64,000 bases of DNA from Lineus longissimus (lineage: Eukaryota > Nemertea > Pilidiophora > Heteronemertea > Lineidae), in the NCBI RefSeq assembly GCF_910592395.1, contig NC_088326.1, forward strand, positions 6,329,001-6,393,000, written 5' to 3'. Within the stretch, counting starts at the first letter, position 1, and every line of letters starts with the position of its first letter. The notes under the pieces are model-generated. The model saw only the letters and a list, made by a program, of their open reading frames with translations. It was not told the origin of the DNA and did no database searches. The translations under genes were made by a program, and so were the position numbers. Shown one piece after another: positions 32,219 through 42,364 of this stretch.

Positions 32219-33659
32219 TTAACGTTCATCATTATTCTTCTCTCTTCCGCTTCCAATGCCATTCGGCTTTCTCTTTTCTTCCTTTCCAATTCCTGCTTTT
32301 TTTCGTCGAGTTCTATTTTCCTTCTTTCGATAGCCTTCTCCTCCCGTCGCATTGCCAATTCTTCCCTTTTCTGCTTCACCTCATTTTCGCACCTTTTTTC
32401 AAGATAGATGAGCGTGTCATCCTTGGGTTTCTTCCTCATCTTCGGTGAAGGACCAGACTCGGTTGATGGACCCGGCTTTGGTTCATTCTCATCTTCTGTG
32501 GATGCTGTAAAAGTTAGAATACGTTTAAATCATTTGTATGTGAAACGAGATTAAACCTGCATGTACATACCTATTGCTATTCTAGTTCCGAATAATGAAA
32601 ATTGTACACTATTGGCTTGCCGGATTTCTGGCATTTCATATATAGCCTGTTGGATGGGACAGAACAATGAAGAAATGTATTTTATGGGCAAAAGCAGCCA
32701 CATTCAAACGCCAGTGTGTATTACTTGCTGTGGATCAAAACAAACGGGAAGAAATTGGTATTTTTGCCTGGTCTTTTTCCCAGGCCCTTTAGGGCGTTCG
32801 TTCGAACCATCTCCGCCTTCGCTTTTTCTGTTTCCTTCTTTATCGAAACCTCTTTCTCTTGCTCAGCTTGAAGTTCTTTTAACTACTGCAGGAGCTGCGT
32901 CAGCTCGTCGAAGTTCTCATTAACACCAGACCTGCAATAAGTTTTAAATCAACAGAAAATTTAGCAAGACGGCTTTTCACCATTTTACTTATTTATGAAA
33001 TTACTTAAAAAGATTATGCAACTATGAATACGTAAAACTGTATGGTCTTAAATGTCTTAATTCTTGAATACACCACATTTCAAGATTCTCGAGCTCTTAT
33101 CTACTTGACATTCTGTAAAGACGTCTCTTTCCCGACATTGCAGTACATAGGACTCACTTCTTTCTACTTTCGTGATCGTCCTTCTTGAATTTCTTTATAC
33201 GCAGGTCTACGTGTTCACGACAGAGGTGGTCATCGACAAGGAAACCCTTTCCACAGGTATTAAGATTCTCGGCAATTTCAGCCCCAAGGCGGGTTTTTTT
33301 CTTTCCTGCTTCGGCCAAAGGCTTGACGGCGAGTACCTCACGCAGCAGTAATACGTCCTGGGAAGTCGAGAACCGGAATCGCTTGCTTGCCATTTTAATT
33401 CTGTACTGAAAAAGAAGAATACACAATCAAATTGAACAGAAACAACATTCTGAAAACGGGTAGTGGCCAAGGTGGAACTCATATCACACACACCTACCTC
33501 TAAACAGTGATTGTATATATATTTGTTTATTCCTCCTTAGATAAGAAGACAAAATTTACAATGAATAGCATAAACGCTTAGAAATGAAAGTTAAATGAAA
33601 TGACATTATGTACAAAGTGCTACATTTACTGGTTAGGGTCGTATACTATGTAGCTAGTT

Positions 33660-34855
33660 AGTATACCATCCAGCATTCTGCATCAATTTTCAGCATATGA
33701 ATGTTATCGCTGTAGTCAAGATGATCAACTTGTTTCCCAAGAAGGGTTGCTGAGAGTTCAGAATCGTCCATGTTCCAGAGTGCGGCGTTGACAAAAACAG
33801 AACATTCATTTTCAAGTCGTTGCCAGAATAAATCTCGATTTTCGCTGAAATCGGGACAAACGCAGAAGAAATGTACATGTGGATCTGTATACGTTTTATG
33901 GCATCTGGGGCACTGTGTCGACTCGGACAGAATTGTAAGTGTGTTGAGTCTTGCGATGAAGGCAAAGTTTTTCTAAATCAAAGGATATTCTAGAGCGGCT
34001 AGCCAGATGAGCGAGGGATAGTCCAATGATTTTTCGATTTCGAGAGTTCTGTTAAGACCGTTATTCGCTCTACATTTTTCCGGCAAATAAAAAGTTCTCG
34101 TAATTGATAATGGTTATTTTCGTGAGTGATTTGAGCGTATGCCCCTGCGGCAGTACAGGTAAAGAAAATGTTTCACTGCGCATAAATCTTTCAAGAATAT
34201 GGCGGAAACCATATTTGTCTAATGCAGCGCATTGATGGGGAATAAAACCTCTATGATCGTTGTTTCTCCTTTGACAGAATGCTTTATAGCGGAACTCGAA
34301 CACTTGTAGCGGCAGTGAATGCTCGGGCATTATGGAAAGTTGTTTGAAAAACAGGATGCACTTTTCATCTAATAAACCTCTCAAACTACATTGTCCTATC
34401 ATCGCTTGTGACTCACTGTTCGCGTGTACCTGCTGAAGCCCTGCATTCGTTTTAATCAGAATCGATGGGCGCGTTCGAGAATGAGGAGGTCAGATTCAGA
34501 CATTTGGGACCAGAGTTCACATCCATATAGGGCTCTGGGCAAACAAATGAGGCAATAGAGCTTTATGCTGCAGATTGGATTGAACGAATTGGGTTGGATT
34601 CCTGGTCCTAAGATTGACATTAGTGAGCTTTTCAGCTTTTGAGCAGCCGATATTGCAATGTTGGTTGATTTTGGATATTTATTCAGTGTTATCCCGAGGT
34701 GTACAGTAGATGTGGTTTCAGCAATGGGCATAGGCCCTAGCCACCATGTTCGAAGTTCCTTCAATCTTTTCCAATGTTGCGCAGATTCGCCAAATACAAT
34801 TATTGCACATTTGTCGTAGTTGAAGTCATATCTCCATTTGAGCGAATCAGTCAGT
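33660..34855 (-). pseudogene. LINE C ORF2, C-terminal part
   Basis: Resumes at SLKWRYDFNYDKCAIIVFG (the segment after the catalytic ADD in such enzymes) and continues through TVHLGITLNKYPKSTN and ICLPRALYGCELWS. It then switches frames near 34456 and 34070. It ends with a zinc-knuckle-like CPRCHKTYTDPHVHFFCVCP near 33900, a feature of the C-terminus of many LINE polymerases. The stop is near 33660. Confidence 0.7.
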
Positions 34856-37386
34856 TGGCCGCGCCCCCATTTCCGCGTAATTCTCTCTGCGCTATGATGT
34901 CACTGCATATCATTACGAGCTCATTATATCGCGTACATTTAGGCGTGAAAAATATTAAGTCGGAAATCGATCCTAAAGTTGCCAAAATCTTTCTGAATGA
35001 CATGTAAACGGAACATATTATTCTAGATGAAACATTATTTAGTAGTTTCATTAAGAAAAAAGTGTGAAAAGTCCTGAGGTTTGCTGTTTACGTGACTTTG
35101 AACAGCGGTCGTCGCCCGAAAATTTGCAATTTTTTCACGTAATTTTGTTGAATAAATGCACCTAACTCATCAAAAACATCGCGCGTGCTCAGAACTAATG
35201 ACTGATATTTATTGTTATATGTATCTTTGACTGAATAACACGATAGTAAAAATGATTATTTCTGTCGCACGGCCGGAAAATACGTTTAAGTTGCCTCTGA
35301 TTTTTGTCAGAAAATGTTGCAGCCGGATTTAGGTTCCGACCACACCCGAAGTTGAGCCGAAGAGGCCCGAACACTAGGATCGCCACCTTCGCTACAAAAC
35401 GTGTTCTAGAATACTGATTATGAAAACTTGTCCAATAGCCCATCCTGCCAGCCCATCCTGCCGTCCCATCCCTCCTTTCATGAGACCACCATTGCCCAAA
35501 TTTAATGACAAAATGATGCAAAGAAGAAACTTAACATTAAAGATAACTAATCCTCTCTTCTGCATCTTGAAACTCTTTAACAGTGAAACGCTAACATTGA
35601 AACAAGAACACTAATAACAAACAGACAGTCAATTGTTGAAGGGTGTAAAACACAATGCCAAATTCAAATTCTTGCAAGTGGTGCTGTTGAACTTTTCAAG
35701 TGGAAGGAATCAAACTTATTTTCATTCGTGACGTTATTTGCTAATGATTGTTTACACCATTCAACAGCTTGACATGTTCATCAAACCCGATTGACTGGAG
35801 AAGTGAAAGTATTAGCTGAAAGATAAAGCAGATTTTTCCTGAATCGAATGACAACAGCATGGATGTACAATTACAACAGTCAAATTGATGACAAACTTCA
35901 AGTTAAACCAATCACAATCTTGCAGGAAGATGTCCTGTAATAGGTCAAGTTTACACCTTTAACACTGGCATTGGTCATGCTGCTCAAATAACATACTTTA
36001 TCAGCTTTTTGGTATTATCTTTTACTGATACAGCAACTCTAAAAATGAGATGATGGCAACTTCTGTGCGCGATGTCTGGCACAAAATAACTCTTGTGGGG
36101 GTACTGATGAGGCTATTCCCGGCTTTATAAGCATCATTGATGGCTTGGAAACCCGTTCAGACCCAGGCTAGGGTCAGGGAAAATAAACTATCCATCCAAA
36201 GGTCGTCCAAAATTACCAGACAATGCCTATTATTGAGCCATGTCACCTAGTAGGCCCTGGTGTTTTGGACCGTGAAGATCCACATTGTAATGTGTGTATG
36301 ATTTCTTTTCCTGAACTATGGCAGCCTTTTACAGGCAAATCTGGCAAAAAAGTGCCTAAACATAGGCAACTAAAATTACCAAACAAACAAAAGATATATC
36401 ATTATGAGAAAGTTTATTTTCACAGAGGAGAAACAGAGAAATTTCTGAAGAATCAGCCGGATTGCCCAACAGTAGTAGTAGACATCTCAGTCACCTGGAT
36501 CTTTTCGGAAGTGAAGCATCATGGCTCGTGCTTTGCTGTTTGAGCACATCCACACAAATCGATAGTATTCCTGGTCAATATCAATGACGATATGGTGGAA
36601 CACATGACATACCTCCAGTCTCATAACATAACATAACACTCACTCAGTCACTGTCGCTCTGACATTTCTGACGACTATTCTACCAGTAGCTTTATCAAAA
36701 GGCTCAAAATCATCTGGTCATTTGGCCACAAGTTGTAGAAATTATAGTCAGACTAAGCATATTCATCAACAGAACTCAGACAGGCTACCATCATGCCATT
36801 CTCACTTTTAACCACAATTTTTTGAGACACGCTGTGCATTAAAATATTTTTACAATATCGCGTCGTGCACGCAATTGCCGCGAAAAACGGCTTGATTAAC
36901 ATCACGTGATCCAAAACGTCATAAATATTAATGAGATTTCTTCGAAAAATCACCAAATTAAGTGCCAAAAAAGAAATATTTAGGAAACCGGGTGCTCAAA
37001 TGTTTTAAAAGATATGAATTCATTTAGGATTGGTCAACCACTTCGCAAAAAATCAATTTACCAAATATCGCCGCAAAGCTGGAAAATATCTTTGAGTGAG
37101 GTATGTTCAGCGAAGATTGCGAAAATATCATCTTTCGAAAAATTGATCAAACTCGGTTGATTTTGCTTGGAATTTGATGAAATAAACACCAATTCTTTCT
37201 TTCAATAACTAACAATTTCGCCATCTTTGATCAATCGCTCTCCCCGAACAGTCGTGCATGCTACAGAGGTTTTAGTCTCTGCCACAAATATGGCGCGAGT
37301 TAGTATCAAATTTTTACCGATAGGTGACAGTAGCAGCGCAACGCAGAGAGAAACGCTCTTTTGGCGCTGCAAACGGGCACGGAGAC
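34856..37386. other. Unidentified 2.5-kb insert in the LINE C reverse transcriptase
   Basis: The RT frame runs to INCGSP at about 37387 and resumes about 25 residues later in the protein at 34855, so the catalytic ADD segment was lost or replaced. The insert edges share TCTCTCTGCG in inverted orientation (near 34880 and 37347), possibly decayed terminal repeats. The longest frame (36223-36543, plus, 106 codons) is not recognisable. I saw no clear target duplication. Confidence 0.45.
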
Positions 37387-39624
37387 CCGCAGTTGATTTC
37401 ACCGAGGCGAGCACCTACACCAAGTTTGTCTAGATTGTCTAGCAGTTCGTTGATGTACAGTAGGTAAAGCCATGTTGAAAGTACGCCACCTTGCCTTACG
37501 CCCTGTCGAACGTTAAACCAATCAGATCGCACATTGTTTTCGACTACACAGCTTTGTATATCCTTGTAGCACGCTTTGATCAGGCTCCATAGAGGACCTT
37601 GTATACCGAACGTATGCAGTTTATATAGCAGGCCATCATGCCAAACAGTGTCAAATGCTTTGGCGGTATCTAAGAAACAGGCATAAACTTTCGAGTGTCT
37701 CTCTAGCATGTGGGCAACAGTCTCTTGCAAAACGAAGGATGTGGAAACGCAGCTTCTTCCTACCTGGTAGGCACTTTGCTGTTTATTTGGAAAGTTCATG
37801 TCATTTTCAGCTACCCACGGATTTATTCGCAAAAGTATCATGCGTTCGAGTAGCTTGTATACTGACGGCAGCAAGGTAATTGGGCGGTAACTTTGCGGGG
37901 CATTTTGTCTTTTCCTTTGCCTTTAAATAGGGTATTAATGACTCCTTGTTTGGCGGGTTTTGGAACCTGAGACGTTTTAAGAATTGAGTTAAACAAGGAC
38001 GCAAGAAGTGTATGCAATGCATGGCCTCCGTATTTTATGTGTTCATTTGAGATGCCGTCAATTTCACACGCTTTATCATGTTTTAGCGTTTTCATCTCAG
38101 CCTTGATCTCATCAACCGTAAAAGGTTGGTCAAGAGCGGGGATATGCACGGCGCTGTCGGCAGAGTCCTTTTCAATTGTTACTAAAGTATGCTCGATATT
38201 TTCTTTGAATGTTTCATCGTATTTACCGGTCGTATCTGGCGTGGATACGTTTTCGAAATACTCAGCCCACTTTCTGCTGATGTCAGCAGAACTGTAGTAA
38301 GTTGTGCCACCAAATCGCATTGGTGGAGGAGCTGATGGAGGCTGGCGTCGATGTCTTTTCAGCAATTTCCAGAATAAGCCTTGGTCAATTTCCGCAGCAG
38401 AGCTTAAACTGTTGTAAAATTCATTCTCAAGATAAGCATCGAGTTTTCTAAGTTCTGCTCGAAATATCCGTTTGTGCCGCTTGTACTCAAGACGTTCGGT
38501 AGAGTTCGGGTCACCCGACTTACCGGCTTTTAGCCACTCGTGCCTAGCAAGGCGCATGTTTTTGTGGAGAGATTTTAGACAGTTATTCCAATGAGGACGG
38601 CATCGCTTGCGGGATTTCCTTTGTGGAATGGTCATTTCGGCGGCATTGCTCATAGCGCGAGTTATATTGCAATAGAGGGAGTCAACCTCCTTTAAGGTGG
38701 GATCTCCATTTACTTGGATGACTGAAAGTTCCTGTCTGAGTACTTGGCGATAGCTTACTATTTTATCGAACTCGCCCTAAAGATATGGTCTCCATTGAAG
38801 AGTTTTTCGCGAATCTAGGACAGAATTCGAGCACAGTGTGTCTGACGCGTTGCTGAAGAGTTTTAAGATTGTAAACACGGGCAAATGATCCGACGTATTC
38901 AAAAGTTCCTCGTCAATTACTTTGCTACACTGTGCATTTTCGAGCATCACTAGCGAAACACAAATGTGGTCGATCAGGGTTTTGTTAGAACCCTCGAATG
39001 GATCAAACGTGTAGGCAGGTCCTGAACACAAGTTGCTAACAGGAATAAAAAGGAGGTTCAATCTGTCCAACAGAGATTGAAGAGCTCTGGTTCTTTGGCA
39101 GGATGCCACACTGGGCTCACCACTAATCTAAGCTTTTAGGTCCCCCATTATCACTATTTCCCCGGTGGGACTGTAGAATTCGCATAGTTCGAATAGATAA
39201 TCTACGTATTCCGCATAGAAGTTTGTGGGATAGTTTGAACTCGGTGGGTATGCCATAAAGAAAAACACAGGCCTCTGTGAGGCGAGGCTATGCTGACCCC
39301 CACCACACGGTCGCTGTCTAAATTAGGCACTCGGACGAAGGGCGAAAGGCATTTTTTCCACAGGAAAGAGGTGCCACCTTTCCCGCGCCTGCATCGGTCA
39401 CTTATAAAAAGGTCGTTGGCGGCTACGCCAAATGATTCGTAATTACCATTGATCGACTGTAGGAAGTCTAGCGAGTCTGGGTATAACCAGTGTTCACAGA
39501 TACCGATGAGGTCGAGGTCGCGTGTACGCAGGAGGTAATCCACGTAGGATGCACCGGCCATCACGCCGCGTGCGTTCCAGCAGGCGATACGTAATCCGTT
39601 ATCTAGAATGCGTATAGTGGCCAT
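37387..39624 (-). pseudogene. LINE C ORF2: endonuclease and N-terminal RT (broken)
   Basis: Starts MATIRILDNGLRIACWNARG (39624), then DLIGICEHWLYPDSL (catalytic Glu) and RRGKGGTSFLWK. It switches frame near 39285 into FMAYPPSSNYPTNFY and IVIMGDLKA, which ends in a TAG. The same frame resumes with ISGEPSVASCQRTRAL, TFDPFEGSNKTLIDHICV and LNTSDHLPVFTI (SDH motif). RT follows: LKHDKACEIDGISNEHIKYG, a frameshift near 37900, QSYRPITLLPSVYKLLER, FLDTAKAFDTVWHDGLLYKL and VRQGVRQGGVLSTWLYLLYI. The catalytic ADD block is missing because the insert begins just before it. Confidence 0.8.
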
Positions 39625-40164
39625 GATTATTGTACAAAGAAACTTAATCGAACCACTCACGACACAGCACACCATCAGGCCAGAAATACTCCTCGAGTAG
39701 CGCATGCTTATCCTCCATGTCCAAAATAATCTTTGCTGATTGTGTTCCCCTGATTTTGCTTTTAATCAGACGAACCGTAGGTGATTGAATATTGCGATTT
39801 GAGAGGAACGTAACAATCGATTCGGAGGTTGAGCGAGGCGAGATGAATCCAACGAAAAGAGGTGCTCTCCTTCGACGTGGGGGCCGTACTACACCGACAA
39901 ATCCGCAGTTTTCGGTTAAGTGAGGATCATTATGATGACACTCTCGCATTTCTGTTGGTTTTGAAGAGCTCGTAGCTCTCTCGGTTGTGCATTGATTCGT
40001 AGAGATGATTGTCTCGATCTTCCTTGGTGGCGGGTTGGTTTGTCGGTTCGTTTTTCCCGATGACTCCCTTGCGAATTCGGATGACCTGCTTGAGTCCACA
40101 GTCACCTTGTTATCGCGATGAACTGATTCCTGCGGTTTGGGTGCTTTCGAGGTCGCAGCAACAG

Positions 40165-40968
40165 CATATGTATGGGCGGTTATTTCCGCATTAAATGATG
40201 TCCTAAAACGCGTCTTTATAACTGGCGACTCGTGTGTGTGTGTAGAGCAACCCGTGCGTACAGAGCAAAACGCGCGTATCTAACTCGCGACCCCTACAAA
40301 GAACATAACGCGAATGTATAACTACTGTCGCATAAACGTGCCGTCTGATAACTAGTGTCGGATAACTAGTGTCGGATAAGTGCTGTCGGATAACTGCTGT
40401 CGCATATAAGGTTCCTCAGCCTTCCGCATCGCGGCGCTAGTTATTATTACTTTTGTTCTAAGCGACGTAATCCCGAGTTTGAGACAGAAGAGAAAAATGG
40501 CTACTAATCAAGATCCACATGTGCTCCAGCGGGCAGCACGCATGCTGCAAGACGTTGTGAATTTGTTGGGCAGGCCTACCCAGGACCAGGTCCCTCTTGA
40601 TAATCGGGTTGATAATATTGCCTACTACATTACAGTTACCAATTGGTAAATCGTATGTCGCTTAGAGCAAAAACAATAATCATCAAGACACAAGAGCGCC
40701 GCGATGCAGGAGGCTGAGGAACCTTATATGCGACAGCAGTTATCCGACAGCACTTATCCGACACTAGTTATCCGACACTAGTTATCCGACGGCACGTTTA
40801 TGCGACAGTAGTTATACATTCGCGTTATGTTTTTTGTAGGGGTCGCGAGTTAGATACGCGCGTTTTGCTCTGTACGCACGGGTTGCTCTACACACACACA
40901 CGAGTCGCCAGTTATAAAGACGCGTTTTAGGACATCATTTAATGCGGAAATAACCGCCCATACATATG
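40165..40968. mobile_element. Foldback-type DNA element with about 300-bp inverted arms
   Basis: The left arm 40165-40472 and the right arm about 40657-40968 are near-perfect inverted copies (CATATGTATGGGCGGTTATT at both ends). The arms contain direct subrepeats of GTCGGATAACTAGT and a TGTGTGTG microsatellite. CATATG at both ends is compatible with a target duplication, but because CATATG is its own reverse complement the exact length cannot be fixed. Between the arms is a 50-codon frame. Confidence 0.85.
40497..40649 (+). CDS. Short frame inside the foldback element, 50 codons
   Basis: The ATG at 40497 (AAAAATGGC) opens MATNQDPHVLQRAARMLQDV, then NLLGRPTQDQVPLDNRV and a stop at 40647-40649. 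It looks like the helical N-terminus of a larger transposon protein whose remainder was deleted. I do not recognise the family. Confidence 0.35.
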   Translation: MATNQDPHVLQRAARMLQDVVNLLGRPTQDQVPLDNRVDNIAYYITVTNW

Positions 40969-41818
40969 ATTCACTCGAAAATTTCATCTTTGTAATGTGA
41001 CAGCTGGAAGCTGCAGTGTCGTCTTTTTCTGAAAGTTTCGAAACACTTTCGGCGGTTGATTTTAGGTCCGATTTGAAAAGTTTCAAGTCATTTCGCAGTT
41101 TACTCACACCTGAGTCGCGTGAGTCTTTGATTCTCTCCCAAGCAAGCTTTATTTCATTGAATTCCCCGGGCAGTTTACCTAACATGTTACACTTTTTGTC
41201 TAATGAGTTTAGACGGAACGAGAAATCAGATTTCATTTCGTTCAAGTGTTTTTCAAGCTTATCGGTTCTGCTTTTTTCCCGTTGTAGAGATCTAACAAGT
41301 TTATCACATTCGTCTCTCAGAAAAGCGTTTTCTTTGGATAGGTTTAACATTTGACATACAGTGTCCTCTTTGAATGTTTTTAGTTTGCTAAGTCCCTCAA
41401 ACCGGCGCGTTTCTGAGTCGTTTTTGTCGTTCTTGGTCACGCTTAGCTCGCCTTTTAGTTTCTGACACTCTCTCTTTAAGGAATTGTTTTCCTCTCGTAG
41501 ATCACTGAATTGAGCTTCGCATGCTTCCCGTAGGCCTAGCGTTTCCAGTTTGGTGTCGAGTTTAGCGCATGCCTCCGTGATTGCGGTTTTGTCTGTGGTC
41601 AAACCGCACGTGGTATTCTTAGTAAACTCTTTCAGCTTTTTCAGCTCAGTCACGCACGATTTAGACGTGTTGGTCGAGGGAACGCACTCTCGCTTTAGTT
41701 CTTTGAGTTGTTCCTCCAGCCAAACAATGGAATTGGTTAATTGCTTGCACACAGACATTTGCGTCATCGCAAAGAGCCTTGCGGCTGCGATCACGCAGGC
41801 ACTAAGCTCTTTAAGCAA

Positions 41819-42364
41819 GCCGAATCAGCGTCAGAAAATTGCGGTTTGCACGGTAGTAGACCTAGTTTATTATAGACCATGAGACATGACCATTTATCTT
41901 TCAGTTGCATTGCGCCCACTTGGTAACTACTTCAAAGTTGTTTGTAAATTCATTTGACCCTTTTAAGAGATGGTATGAACTTGTTACCACTGGCAATTTG
42001 TGCCTGTTAATTCATAAAATCAGTTTTTATTTCATGAAATAAAGATGTGAATAGGTGGCTACTAAATACCTAGGAACGAGGTTATACCCTATCCCTCTGT
42101 GTGTAGAATGTATTGAGGTAAGTCACCTGGGCACTTGGATTAAAAAATGGCCGCTTGCTTTATGCATGTGTGCCAAGCCAAGACAAAAATTACCAATTTC
42201 TCTCAATTAAGCTGGGAAAAGTTCATTACTTGTACAAAAAAATGGCTAGAATTGAGAGAATATATAGGTATTGAGAAGACTGTGGCATCTGAAGCCGTTT
42301 TGAGGTATGTAACTGACCAAATATGAAGGGTCAAAAGTGAAAAACGAATGTAAACAAACTAGCC
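41819..42364. other. Non-coding stretch between LINEs
   Basis: No gene seen. The left part may be the LINE C 5' untranslated region. Confidence 0.5.

Larger units (their letters stand above)
30777..33393 (-). pseudogene. Harbinger C Myb-like gene, broken by a stop and an insertion
   Basis: Exon 1 is 33393-33158 (MASKRFRFSTSQDVLLLREV..., ending before GTGAGT). Exon 2 starts at 32931 after TTGCAG with SGVNENFDELTQLLQ, which aligns with SGVEHEFGEKEQLLS of element A; a TAG follows that block. The exon 2 end is not resolved. Exon 3 starts at 32504 after TTTACAG and encodes the charged coiled coil (KQKREELAMRREEKAIERRK). The 30830-32218 element interrupts exon 3; skipping it, the frame continues for about 17 codons to a TGA at 30777-30779. 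The encoded protein would be a DNA-binding helper of the transposase. Confidence 0.75.
29420..33500 (+). mobile_element. PIF/Harbinger element C (approximate ends)
   Basis: The same two-gene set as element A: a plus-strand DDE transposase (29588-30634) and a minus-strand Myb-like gene (33393-30777), tail to tail. I did not find its terminal inverted repeats, so the ends are set by the neighbours (LINE B on the left, LINE C 3' end on the right). It contains a 1.4-kb inserted element (30830-32218). Confidence 0.65.
33508..41818 (-). mobile_element. LINE C: degenerate, with two insertions
   Basis: A reverse-orientation LINE with ORF1 (41818-39644) and an endonuclease-RT frame starting at 39624, only 20 bases after the ORF1 stop. 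RT continues to about 37387, stops at a 2.5-kb unidentified insert, and resumes at about 34855 to 33660. The minus strand 3' end is near 33508 (AATAAACAAATATATATAC). A foldback element (40165-40968) interrupts ORF1. Several frameshifts and stops show it is dead. Confidence 0.8.
39644..41818 (-). pseudogene. LINE C ORF1, split by a foldback element
   Basis: The N-terminal 280 codons (41818-40969) form a long coiled coil: repeated Leu heptads in charged sequence such as EENNSLKRECQKLKGELSVT and ENAFLRDECDKLVRSLQREK. The frame then runs into the foldback insert. Past it (from 40164) the same frame continues to 39644 with a basic, Pro-rich linker (KTNRQTNPPPRKIE) and a C-terminal RNA-binding-like block (APLFVGFISPRSTSESIVTF ... 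EEYFWPDGVLCREWF) related to the end of LINE A ORF1. If one CATATG is kept, removing the insert leaves the frame open, so the element landed in an intact ORF1. Confidence 0.8.

Noticed and set aside
36223-36543. 106-codon plus-strand frame in the unidentified insert
   Set aside because: No recognisable domain and no supporting structure; left as part of the insert.
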